From Paenibacillus periandrae (GTDB taxonomy: Bacteria > Bacillota > Bacilli > Paenibacillales > NBRC-103111), in assembly GCF_022458865.1 (NCBI RefSeq), contig NZ_JAJNMU010000029.1, forward strand, positions 46,331-110,330: 64,000 bases of DNA. The letters are read 5' to 3'. This document shows, one piece after another, positions 15,827 through 23,524 of this stretch. The notes under the pieces were generated by a model. It was not told the DNA's origin, did no database searches, and saw only the letters and a list, made by a program, of their open reading frames with translations. Every line of letters begins with the position of its first letter. The stretch's first letter is position 1. The position numbers and the translations under genes were made by a program.

Positions 15827-16801
15827 ATGAAACTCGAACGGTTGATGGCCATCACGATTCTTTTATTAAACCGCAAACGCGTGCAGGCACAAGAGTTGGC
15901 TGATCGGCTTGAAGTATCTTTACGGACGATTTACCGCGATTTGGAGTCATTGAGCCTGGCTGGAATCCCGATTGTATCGTATACAGGAACAGAAGGCGGT
16001 TATGAAATTATGGACAGCTTCCGCATGGACCGGCAGATGTTATCTTTTGATGAGCTACTTGCCCTCTTTACAGCGCTACGCGGTCTTCAGTCGTCACAAG
16101 CATTGAATCATACCCATGTAGACCGTCTGCTCGATAAAGTAGGGGCACTGGTCTCACAGGCAGAACAAGGACGTTTAGCCGAACGCGATCAGGTTCTAAT
16201 CGATTTTACCCCATGGAGAAACAGCGAGACCGAGCGAAGCAAATATGATTCTCTGCAAAAATCCATAAATGACAAAAAGTTAATCCGTTTTACGTATACA
16301 GACGGCCAAGGGGAAGAATCGGAACGTTGTGTCGAGCCGATGGGACTTGTGCTCAAAAAGTATTCCTGGTATTTGCATGGCTACTGTTTGAACCGCACAG
16401 ATTACCGGATTTTCAAGCTTTCACGTCTTCGGGATATGCAGGTACTGGATGAATCGTTCAATCGCCGAGCTATGACACTTACTAAACTGAATGAACGATG
16501 GGGAACGCCCCAACAACAACAACAGACGATCGATCTTGTCCTTCGGTTCACAGGTGAGGCTAAAGTATCCGCTGCAGACCGGTTTGATGAAAATGAGATC
16601 GAAAGGCTGGCGGATGGTTCACTTCTTGTGCGGACCACATTTCCTGATGGGAAATGGATCATTGGTTTTTTGCTTCATTATAAAACCGATTTGATTATTC
16701 TGGAGCCTGCCCATATTGCGGCTGAGGTCAGAAAAATGGCATTGGACATATCAGCTTTGTATCTCGATTCCGGACACGCTGTTCTCAATAAGGATGGATA
16801 A
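15827..16801 (+). CDS. HTH/WYL-domain transcriptional regulator
   Basis: A 324-residue regulator of the YafY/PafC type. The N-terminal winged helix (KLERLMAITILLLNRKRVQAQELADRLEVSLRTIYRDLESL, residues 2-42) is a DeoR-like HTH, and a WYL domain follows at about residues 140-215 (here KLIRFTYTDGQGEESERCVEPMGLVLKKYSWYLHGYC), then a C-terminal extension. WYL domains sense nucleic acids or nucleotides and often control stress genes. ATG at 15827 has TTGGAGGAG. Its position just behind the multidrug pump suggests a regulatory link. Confidence 0.88.
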   Translation: MKLERLMAITILLLNRKRVQAQELADRLEVSLRTIYRDLESLSLAGIPIVSYTGTEGGYEIMDSFRMDRQMLSFDELLALFTALRGLQSSQALNHTHVDRLLDKVGALVSQAEQGRLAERDQVLIDFTPWRNSETERSKYDSLQKSINDKKLIRFTYTDGQGEESERCVEPMGLVLKKYSWYLHGYCLNRTDYRIFKLSRLRDMQVLDESFNRRAMTLTKLNERWGTPQQQQQTIDLVLRFTGEAKVSAADRFDENEIERLADGSLLVRTTFPDGKWIIGFLLHYKTDLIILEPAHIAAEVRKMALDISALYLDSGHAVLNKDG

Positions 16802-16846
16802 TGATCTGAATGTTGAATAAATACGCTAACTAAGTTGGTAATGACA

Positions 16847-17032
16847 ATGAATCTGCAAGAAAAAGTGGCAATCGTTACAGGCGGTGCAAGAGGTATCGGA
16901 CGTGCAGCCTCCATTCTATTAGCCTCGCGGGGTGCAAAAGTGGTTGTGAATTATTTATCGAATATGGATGCTGCTGAAGAAGTAGTGTCCCATATTCGAG
17001 CAAGCTGGCAAGTGACGATGCTCGTTTTATGA
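16847..17032 (+). pseudogene. SDR oxidoreductase remnant (N-terminal part)
   Basis: About 60 codons of a short-chain dehydrogenase: NLQEKVAIVTGGARGIGRAASILLASRGAKVVVNYLSN carries the complete TGxxxGIG dinucleotide-binding motif, then the frame ends about 20 residues later, where a full enzyme needs some 190 more. Past the stop, another frame (17018-17160: YDKDKHTRYGWTFDGITEKADKYG and on) looks coding but not SDR-like, so two unrelated genes seem joined here by a deletion. Not functional as an enzyme. Confidence 0.75.
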
Positions 17033-17149
17033 CAAGGACAAACACACCCGTTACGGGTGGACTTTCGATGGGATAACAGAAAAAGCAGACAAATATGGGA
17101 ACAGTCTACTGGGAGTTGTCATTGACACGGGGAATATTTCGGATTATAC

Positions 17150-17176
17150 TTTACTTAATAAAGTTTACTTAGTAAA
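17150..17176. promoter_or_regulatory. Tandem MarR-type operator
   Basis: Two adjacent 13-bp near-identical palindromes, TTTACTTAATAAA and TTTACTTAGTAAA, separated by one G, 26 bp before the MarR gene at 17202. They probably serve autoregulation of the MarR/epimerase operon. Confidence 0.65.
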
Positions 17177-17201
17177 TTATAATCAAGAAAAGAGGACAAT
17201 T

Positions 17202-17663
17202 ATGGACGCTCCATCAAGCTCTTTTACAGCTGCAGATCTGGCTAGAACCTTTGGTATGGTTCGAAGAATGGGATTAAGAACTGGCTCCGTACAAGGATTA
17301 AGGCAAAGTGAAGCTTTGTTTCTTGTCCATGTCGTTTATTTGAATCATAGTGAATCCAGTCAGGTCAAAGTATCCGATCTTAGCTCCTCCCTGAATATGA
17401 CGCAATCTGCCGCTACTCATATGATGAAAACACTTGAAGAAAAAGGTTACCTGATCCGGGTCGCATCTCAAAAGGATAAGCGAGTTGTGCTTGTTAAACC
17501 TACGGAATCCGGCAGAAATATGATTGATGAGACCGAAAATCAATTTCTACAACTGTTCACAGGACTCGTTGAGCATCTTGGGGAAAAGGATGGTCAGGAG
17601 CTGAATAGGCTTTTAAACATAACGCTTACTTATATTAGTAAACATTGGGGAGGAAAATCATGA
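17202..17663 (+). CDS. MarR family regulator
   Basis: A 153-residue MarR-type winged-helix protein: DNA-binding part KVSDLSSSLNMTQSAATHMMKTLEEKGYLIRVASQKDKRVVLVKPTESG (residues 62-110) with the canonical D-K-R wing. ATG at 17202 follows AAGAGGA. Its stop codon overlaps the start of the next gene (ATGA), so the two are translationally coupled. Twin palindromes sit in its promoter. It likely represses the epimerase-like gene in response to a small phenolic or reactive compound; the ligand is unknown. Confidence 0.88.
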   Translation: MDAPSSSFTAADLARTFGMVRRMGLRTGSVQGLRQSEALFLVHVVYLNHSESSQVKVSDLSSSLNMTQSAATHMMKTLEEKGYLIRVASQKDKRVVLVKPTESGRNMIDETENQFLQLFTGLVEHLGEKDGQELNRLLNITLTYISKHWGGKS

Positions 17664-18553
17664 AACTTTTTATAACAGGTATTACGGGTTATATTGGTGC
17701 AGTTCTTGCCGAGCACTTGGTGGCGCAAGGTGTTGAAGTGTATGGATTGGTGCGTACGGATGAGCAAGCAGCAGGCATTCAGAGCAAGAATGTACATCCG
17801 ATTGTCGGGGACATGAGTAATATTTCAGCTTTATTGGAGGGTGTCACACGGACCGATGGAGTCATTCATACAGCTATCGCACACACTGCCGATAGTGAAG
17901 CGCTGGATACGTTAGCCGTTGCAACCATGCTGAAAGCTATGGAAGGAAGCGACAACCCTTTTATTTATACGAGCGGTACCTTGATTTACAATGATACTAA
18001 TCAGCATACCGTGAATGAGGAATCTCCGCTTCAGCCGCTCCCCTTTCTGGAATGGAAGGCGCAGCAAGAACTCACCGTACTGCAAGCGGCGCAGCGTCGT
18101 ATTCGAACGATAGTGATCCGTCCTTCTCTGGTATATGGGCTTGGTGGAGGCTTGGTGAAAGGCTCGATCCAATTAGCTCGACACTTGCAAGCTGCTAATT
18201 ACATCGGGGATGGTCATAATGCCTGGTCGACAATTCATGTCGAGGATTTAGCTGATTTGTATGCCAAAGCGGTTGCCAGTGCAGCAGCAGGCTCCTTGTT
18301 CAATGCAGCCTCACGGGAAATGGTAACCATGCAGCAATTAATGGCCGCGATCAGCAGAATCACAGGCCTTGAGAAACGCTTACAGTCGTGGACTTTGGAG
18401 GAGGCAACCCACATACTGGGGCCATTTGCATGGGCGTCGAGTATCAATCAGCGAATATCCGGGCTGAAAGCGGAACAACAGTTGAATTGGAAATCAGGCA
18501 ATCATTCCATACTGCAAGATATTGAGTTTGGTTCTTATCCAGCTGCACAGTGA
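17660..18553 (+). CDS. NAD-dependent epimerase/dehydratase (extended SDR)
   Basis: A 297-residue atypical extended short-chain dehydrogenase. The Rossmann motif is GITGYIG (residues 5-11) and the segment SGTLIYND stands where the active-site serine/threonine is found. The usual YxxxK is not obvious: FLEWKAQQELTVL lies at the expected place with the tyrosine missing, as in many NmrA-like or SDR_a5-type sensors and reductases. It overlaps the MarR gene by 4 bp and forms an operon with it. Substrate unknown; a redox or aldehyde-stress role is possible. Confidence 0.85.
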   Translation: MKLFITGITGYIGAVLAEHLVAQGVEVYGLVRTDEQAAGIQSKNVHPIVGDMSNISALLEGVTRTDGVIHTAIAHTADSEALDTLAVATMLKAMEGSDNPFIYTSGTLIYNDTNQHTVNEESPLQPLPFLEWKAQQELTVLQAAQRRIRTIVIRPSLVYGLGGGLVKGSIQLARHLQAANYIGDGHNAWSTIHVEDLADLYAKAVASAAAGSLFNAASREMVTMQQLMAAISRITGLEKRLQSWTLEEATHILGPFAWASSINQRISGLKAEQQLNWKSGNHSILQDIEFGSYPAAQ

Positions 18554-18667
18554 GCCTGATTAACAATAAACAAGTCGCTGAAAAGCACTTTTTTCGGTAT
18601 ACTTATTGTTTCACTTCCCTCCTGCATGTGTAATAAATAACATGTCAAATTTAGGAGGTTGTTATCG

Positions 18668-18886
18668 GTGGTAACTACTAACATTTCATTCCAGGAAAAT
18701 TCGGTACCGGTATTTTTATTCGGGGCGGACTCACAAATAATTCCTTCTTTACTGTCTGCACTCCAAAAGAATCGATTAACGATAGCTAACCTGAAGGAGT
18801 CTTTAGTGCGTATCGACCTGTTCCGCTCCCAAGCATTGCTATATTCCGCACAAGGTGACAAGTATTCGATACCTATTTTCCCTTAA
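18668..18886 (+). CDS. Small orphan protein, paralogue of 279-494
   Basis: A 72-residue protein of unknown function, 53 per cent identical without gaps to the product of 279-494. Shared parts are NxLTxxN, VxIDLFxSxAxLYSxxGxKYxIPIF and PxLLxALxKN. The start is GTG at 18668, nine bases after a perfect AGGAGG; a TTG three codons earlier is too close to that site. It is monocistronic, with its own terminator at 18937. The two copies sit in different contexts, so the family is probably a free-standing small gene that moves or duplicates on its own. Confidence 0.7.
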   Translation: MVTTNISFQENSVPVFLFGADSQIIPSLLSALQKNRLTIANLKESLVRIDLFRSQALLYSAQGDKYSIPIFP

Positions 18887-18936
18887 AGCAAGAATGAGAA
18901 CCTATCAGGTCTCGTACTTATCCATAGATGTATAGG

Positions 18937-18970
18937 AAAGGAATGGAGCCTCCGCTTCGTTCCTTTTTTG
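18937..18970 (+). terminator. Terminator of small orphan gene
   Basis: A 12-bp stem (18937-18948 with 18955-18966, two G-T pairs) and a run of six T. It lies 50 bp past the stop codon. Confidence 0.75.
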
Positions 18971-19121
18971 CTGCTGGGAGAGCTTATTTTCCCGCCCTCA
19001 TTCGAGCCTTGGCAGGCAACCCATTTTCACAGCTCAAACCATGTTATATAATGGTAGGTATAACGTTAGCCCCACCGGACTCACGATCCGGCGAATTAAC
19101 TGAACGAATAGGAGTAATCGA

Positions 19122-20306
19122 ATGGACATTGTGCAAATACCTACATATTTAATTGATGAAGATACGGATCAGCCCCGTTATCAATTCGACGAGGATTCCT
19201 TGCAGGAGCTGATGAACAGCATCGCCGAGCTTGGCCTTTTATCTCCAATCAAGGTAAGAACGACTAAGGATGGCCGATATAAAATTATTTATGGCAACCG
19301 CCGATATAAAGCATGCAGTACCTTGGGTAAGCCTACCATCCCCTGCATTGTTTCGGATGTGACTGATGAGCTGGAAATTTATTTGGAGCAAATCGCCGAG
19401 AATTTGACACGGGAAGGCTTTTCACCCATTGAAGAGGCAGATGCCTTTAATAAGCTGCTCAAGGACCCGAAGTTCAGCAGTTCAACCAAATATCTGTCCA
19501 GTAAGCTGGGCAAGCCAGAAAGCTATATCAAGAACAAGTGTGACCTGCTTAAATTCAGCAATGCTGTCAAAAAGCTGATAGTAAGCGGAACGGAAATCAG
19601 GAAGGACAAGCTCACCGAGCTGCAGGTGCTGCCTCTGAAGGATTTACCGATTGAATACCGGGACTCGTTGGCACTGATGGTCGCCAGGGATGAGCTGTCA
19701 GTGAGTGATGTCAAGAAAATCGCCAAGCTGTTCAAGGATAAAGATATTTCCGACAATACTAAAGCGAAGCTGCTCTATAAATCCGGCTATGAGCTTATAG
19801 AAACATGGTCCGTATTTGAACAAAATAGAGCAGAAAGATCGAAGCAAGCTGAGCCCAAAGCCGCGACGAAGGCCGATAAAACGGATAAACGGACTCCCGA
19901 ACAGCCTCCAACCGAGGCTAATTCAGCCACAGCGGCAACCTTGACGGAACCGACAAAAGGACTCCATTACGATCCCGAGCATAAAGCAGGTAATGAATCC
20001 GAGCATCAAACTGCTGCACGATTAGTAAGTGAACCAGTTAAAGAAGCAGCGTCGAATGCAGTGACAGAGGTTCTTATCGATAGTACACTGCAGAGATTGC
20101 TTGCCACTCTCCCTTCCTACAGCCCGCTGTCTGATGAGGTGCTCCGTTCCTATGAGGATATATATGACAACGATAAAGAAAGCTTTCATGCCAGTGTGAA
20201 GCTGCTTGTCGACAATCTGGAAAAACATCTGGAGCAATGGAAAAAAGTGCAGGAGCTTACGAAGGATCAGGACCAAATAGTCGCAGCTGAAGCCGTAAAT
20301 CATTAA
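19122..20306 (+). CDS. Orphan ParB/Spo0J-family protein
   Basis: A 394-residue protein with the ParB CTPase/DNA-binding core: IPTYLIDEDTDQPRYQFDEDSLQELMNSIAELGLLSPIKV at the start, GNRRYKACSTLG (ParB motif GxxRxxA) near residue 60, ENLTREGFSPIEEADAF near 93 and an HTH at about 115-150. Residues 235-300 are a low-complexity Lys/Ala/Glu/Pro linker, followed by an acidic coiled C-terminus. No ParA gene or parS-like site is seen nearby, so it is not a chromosome-partition pair here; it may be a plasmid- or element-derived DNA-binding protein. ATG at 19122 follows AGGAG. Confidence 0.82.
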   Translation: MDIVQIPTYLIDEDTDQPRYQFDEDSLQELMNSIAELGLLSPIKVRTTKDGRYKIIYGNRRYKACSTLGKPTIPCIVSDVTDELEIYLEQIAENLTREGFSPIEEADAFNKLLKDPKFSSSTKYLSSKLGKPESYIKNKCDLLKFSNAVKKLIVSGTEIRKDKLTELQVLPLKDLPIEYRDSLALMVARDELSVSDVKKIAKLFKDKDISDNTKAKLLYKSGYELIETWSVFEQNRAERSKQAEPKAATKADKTDKRTPEQPPTEANSATAATLTEPTKGLHYDPEHKAGNESEHQTAARLVSEPVKEAASNAVTEVLIDSTLQRLLATLPSYSPLSDEVLRSYEDIYDNDKESFHASVKLLVDNLEKHLEQWKKVQELTKDQDQIVAAEAVNH

Positions 20307-20307
20307 T

Positions 20308-20350
20308 AAGAGGCTGATCCCCACCATACTTCCGGGGAATCAGCCTCTTT
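20308..20350 (+). terminator. Terminator after parB-like gene
   Basis: A strong stem AAGAGGCTGAT-CCCC with GGGG-ATCAGCCTCTT and TTT, beginning just past the stop codon. On the other strand it can serve nothing, since the next gene ends at 20407 in the convergent sense. Confidence 0.8.
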
Positions 20351-20406
20351 GCACTGCACACATGCACAGCGGCTTCCAGAGCCTCCTATTTGCTTGTTTA
20401 ATCTGA

Positions 20407-21159
20407 TTAGGCTGCCATCCTGACGCTAAACGGAGTGTGCGAAGGCAGCTTGGCATAACGCTTGGAGGCAGATGTTTGTCTGGACTGATGATGATTGCGA
20501 GCTATTCCAATTGCCACAGCAGGTTCAAGCTGATCCCGCTGAGCAAGTTCTACCAGCACCGCAATATCCCCCATTTGATAAGCCGCTGCCAGCATCTGCA
20601 GTAATGCCTTGGAGCTCTCTTCATCAGGTAAAACAAGCACATCTTGCTCCAGATCCGATCTGACGGCTTTCAATGATTGACGAGCTCGGTGAAGCGCTGC
20701 TTTGATCGCGCCTTCTGTCGTTTGCAGCAGCTGTGCCGCCTCTATGATCGAATAGCCAAGTACATCCCTCAATAAAAAAACCGTTCTTTGCAAAGCAGAC
20801 ATGTGCTTGATGAGTGCCAGAAAAACGGTTTCCATTTCCATAGCCCCATGATCCTGCATAACCGACTGCCGCTGCTCCTGTTGGAGGATTAAGGACAGGC
20901 TGCTGTTTCTTCGCATTCGATCGATCCACGTGTTCTTTGCAATCCTCAGCATGTAAGCCTCCGGATTCGCATGTCCCGTCTCTTGAAGTACGCGTGCAGC
21001 TTTCAACCACGTATCCTGAGCCAAATCCTCTGCATCCCAACTGGACCCTGTAATCGACAAACAGTACCTTTTAACGGTCATTTGCAGTTCAGCCCAATTC
21101 GTACCGTCAGCCTCTTCTATTGTTGGTTCCTTGCTTTCTATGGTACCAGCTAAGATCAT
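20407..21159 (-). CDS. ECF-type sigma factor with C-terminal extension
   Basis: A 250-residue sigma-70 family factor. Region 2 is SITGSSWDAEDLAQDTWLKAAR (residues 35-57) with RIAKNTWIDRMRR following; region 4 is LSALQRTVFLLRDVLGYSIIEAAQLLQTTEGAIKAALHRARQSLK (about 128-170). About 75 further residues (DEESSKALLQMLAAAYQMGDIAVLVELAQRD) resemble the extra domain of SigJ-like ECF factors that can replace a separate anti-sigma factor; none is encoded nearby. The start is ATG at 21159 with AAAGGAGAG upstream. Regulated genes are unknown. Confidence 0.85.
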   Translation of the reverse strand: MILAGTIESKEPTIEEADGTNWAELQMTVKRYCLSITGSSWDAEDLAQDTWLKAARVLQETGHANPEAYMLRIAKNTWIDRMRRNSSLSLILQQEQRQSVMQDHGAMEMETVFLALIKHMSALQRTVFLLRDVLGYSIIEAAQLLQTTEGAIKAALHRARQSLKAVRSDLEQDVLVLPDEESSKALLQMLAAAYQMGDIAVLVELAQRDQLEPAVAIGIARNHHQSRQTSASKRYAKLPSHTPFSVRMAA

Positions 21160-21336
21160 ACAGCTCTCTCCTTTACCTGGTTTAATGACAATACATAGCT
21201 TCAATATGATAACGAATGAACCCTGAATAAGGATACGCAACTTCTAAAAAAATTACACCGTATCCTTTTCCTTATTGAATTCGTTTGCTGATGGAAAGCA
21301 GATAACCAAACCAATATCCATAATGGAGGTAAGCAG

Positions 21337-21924
21337 ATGAACAACAATTATGTGCCTTATGTGGTGGAGCAAACCGGTCGCGGCGAACGTTCTTACGATA
21401 TTTATTCAAGGCTGCTCAAGGACCGAATCGTATTTCTTGGCGCCGCGATTGATGACCAGATGGCCAATAGCATTACAGCTCAATTGCTATTTCTGGCTGC
21501 GGAGGATCCCGAGAAAGAAATCAGTCTCTATATTAACAGCCCTGGCGGTTCTACCTCAGCAGGATTTGCCATCTATGATACCATGCAGTTCGTGAAGCCT
21601 CCGGTTCATACCATATGCACAGGCTTTGCAGCTTCATTCGCAGCTATTCTGCTGCTCGCAGGAGCCAAAGGCAAACGGTTTGCACTCCCGAACAGCGAGA
21701 TCATGATACATCAACCGCATGGTGGAACGCAAGGTCAAGCCAGTGATATTGCTATCAGTGCCAAGCGGATTATCGGTATTCGAGAACGATTAAACCGGAT
21801 TACTTCTGAAAGAACCGGTCAGCCGCTTGAAAAGGTGGAAAAAGATATGGATCGCGATTACTTCATGTCCTCGGAAGAGGCACAGGAATATGGGATTATC
21901 GATCAAGTGGTGACCTCATTGTAA
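21337..21924 (+). CDS. clpP: ClpP-like protease subunit, variant active-site loop
   Basis: A 195-residue ClpP-type serine protease subunit. Catalytic residues are in place: serine in GFAASFAA (about residue 100), histidine in IMIHQPHGG (about 125) and aspartate in DRDYFMS (about 174). The serine loop normally reads GxAASMGA; here MGA is replaced by FAA, and ALPN replaces the usual A/SLPN. This is likely an additional ClpP paralogue instead of the housekeeping copy, perhaps forming mixed rings or working with a special partner. ATG at 21337 follows ATGGAGGTAAG. Confidence 0.88.
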   Translation: MNNNYVPYVVEQTGRGERSYDIYSRLLKDRIVFLGAAIDDQMANSITAQLLFLAAEDPEKEISLYINSPGGSTSAGFAIYDTMQFVKPPVHTICTGFAASFAAILLLAGAKGKRFALPNSEIMIHQPHGGTQGQASDIAISAKRIIGIRERLNRITSERTGQPLEKVEKDMDRDYFMSSEEAQEYGIIDQVVTSL

Positions 21925-21961
21925 CACAAATAACTCAACTTTTCGTTTCCAAACACATCAA

Positions 21962-22007
21962 GCCCGCCGCCCAGAAATGATAATTCGGGCGGCGGGCATA
22001 TTTTTTT
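21962..22007 (+). terminator. Strong terminator after clpP
   Basis: An 11-bp GC-rich perfect stem GCCCGCCGCCC / GGGCGGCGGGC, then ATATTTTTTT. Confidence 0.9.
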
Positions 22008-22070
22008 ATTCTATGAAAATCCTAATGCAGCACCTTACAAATACAGGTTCTTGGCACCTGCACTGCTGGT

Positions 22071-22742
22071 TTATAGAGGAAATAAAGTTACCGTTTCCCG
22101 CTGCTTCAAGCCTTCAATCATTTGCTGCCATTGTAACGGCTTATCGGGCAGGACCGAATAATAGCGTGTCAGAAACTGTACAATCAATGAGGCCGATACC
22201 TCCGTGCAGCTATCGTCGATCGGCAAGAAGCATAAGTCCAACACTTCAACCGCTTCACCATTGTTCTCCCAGGAAGGATGTACATAATCCAATTCCAGGC
22301 GTTGGTAGCCCAAATGAGACAGAACCTCGCGGCGCACATACGGATCCATTGGCTTAATACCGCCAAATTCATGTCCTTCGATACGATACGGATCATAAAT
22401 TTCAGCAAACATGCCAAGCATCGAACGACCGGATAACGATGCCTGCTGCTGCAAATCGGCCATCCGCTTAGCTGCCATGAACCGCCCGATGCCAAGACCT
22501 GCTTGACCAATAATCGTGAAATCCGTCATGGCAACCTGCAGATCATCATAGTAACGGTATTCAGTCGCACCAACCACAGCACCCTCATGGACAGCTACAA
22601 ATACACGAATGCCGGGATCCTCGAGCGGTTCCCTCCATAGTGAATACTCCAATACTTCTTCTGGTGGAAATACCTTTTTCATCAGTTCATGCATTAGTAA
22701 AAAATTCGGGTCCTCGATACTTGTAATTCGTACAAATTCCAT
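22071..22742 (-). CDS. GNAT-like acetyltransferase
   Basis: A 223-residue protein with the general layout of the GNAT fold: VFVAVHEGAVVGATEYRYYDDL (beta strands 2-4) and FTIIGQAGLGIGRFMAAKRMADL, where the acetyl-CoA pyrophosphate loop Q/RxxGxG/A appears as QAGLGIGR. The second half (HEFGGIKPMDPYVRREVLSHLGYQRLELDYVHPSW) is less usual. It is the last gene of a three-gene operon with a second GNAT and a nitrilase-type hydrolase (47-bp gap). Start taken at ATG 22742, with GGGAG upstream. Substrate unknown. Confidence 0.75.
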   Translation of the reverse strand: MEFVRITSIEDPNFLLMHELMKKVFPPEEVLEYSLWREPLEDPGIRVFVAVHEGAVVGATEYRYYDDLQVAMTDFTIIGQAGLGIGRFMAAKRMADLQQQASLSGRSMLGMFAEIYDPYRIEGHEFGGIKPMDPYVRREVLSHLGYQRLELDYVHPSWENNGEAVEVLDLCFLPIDDSCTEVSASLIVQFLTRYYSVLPDKPLQWQQMIEGLKQRETVTLFPL

Positions 22743-22789
22743 CCTCAACACTCCCTGCTATTGATATAAATCACTACCACACATGTCTA

Positions 22790-23506
22790 TCACTTACGTT
22801 TAAAAGGATTCCGCCACTCCATCAGCAGTCCGTAGTTGCAGGATTCCTCATCATCCAAATAGTTCGCAACGATATCCACCGGAGTACGGCCGCAGCGCAT
22901 CAAAAAACTGATAACCGGGTCCTTGCATCGTCCATCCAATATCGCTTGCACATATTGCTGCACCGTCAGCTCACTGGCAACCTTATGATAACCCGGCATA
23001 CGCCCCCCACCGAGCAATCGGTCTAAACCCAGCTGTACCGTAACCTCATACATCGATTGCATCAACCATTTGCCCAAACCAAGCTTGCGGCTATTTGGAT
23101 GAATACAAACATCAACAACATACAGTGTACCGCCATCAGGAACGTGTGTTCGTATATGCCCGTTATCTGTAACTTCTGCCCAACTGTGACCCGTCTGCTC
23201 CGTATGGGTATCTACTCGAAGACTCGTCATCGACCCGACAATCTCCCCTTCTACCTCGATACACAAGGCTCCCTCGGGAAATCTGCTCAGATGTTCGTTC
23301 AACTGCTCCTTGTTCCACCAAAGCTCTGACGGAAAAGGCGGAGGAAAGCTCTCCTGCTGAATATGGATCAACGCATCAAAATCTTCATACGAATAGTTTC
23401 GGACCAGCGCTCGCAGCGGCTTGTCACCATGATAAACAAATAACTCTTTGAAATATCGATCCTTGTGATTATCTGCTAATTCAGCTGCTTCCTTGCCCTC
23501 GCTCAA
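22790..23506 (-). CDS. GNAT N-acetyltransferase (YhcX N-terminal-domain type)
   Basis: A 238-residue GNAT family enzyme with the acetyl-CoA loop HPNSRKLGLGKWLMQSMYEVTVQLG (R/QxxGxG/A as RKLGLG, about residue 143) and a C-terminal region ending in YGLLMEWRNPFKRK. In B. subtilis, as I recall, YhcX carries such a GNAT domain fused to a nitrilase domain; here the two are adjacent separate genes, 18 bp apart, with the nitrilase first. It starts with TTG behind AAGGAGG. The pair probably handles the same amide or amine metabolite. Confidence 0.82.
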   Translation of the reverse strand: MSEGKEAAELADNHKDRYFKELFVYHGDKPLRALVRNYSYEDFDALIHIQQESFPPPFPSELWWNKEQLNEHLSRFPEGALCIEVEGEIVGSMTSLRVDTHTEQTGHSWAEVTDNGHIRTHVPDGGTLYVVDVCIHPNSRKLGLGKWLMQSMYEVTVQLGLDRLLGGGRMPGYHKVASELTVQQYVQAILDGRCKDPVISFLMRCGRTPVDIVANYLDDEESCNYGLLMEWRNPFKRK

Positions 23507-23524
23507 TTCAAATGGCCTCCTTGT

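Noticed and set aside
18928..19152. A 74-codon frame before the parB-like gene
   Set aside because: It begins in the terminator hairpin of the small orphan gene and overlaps the parB start.
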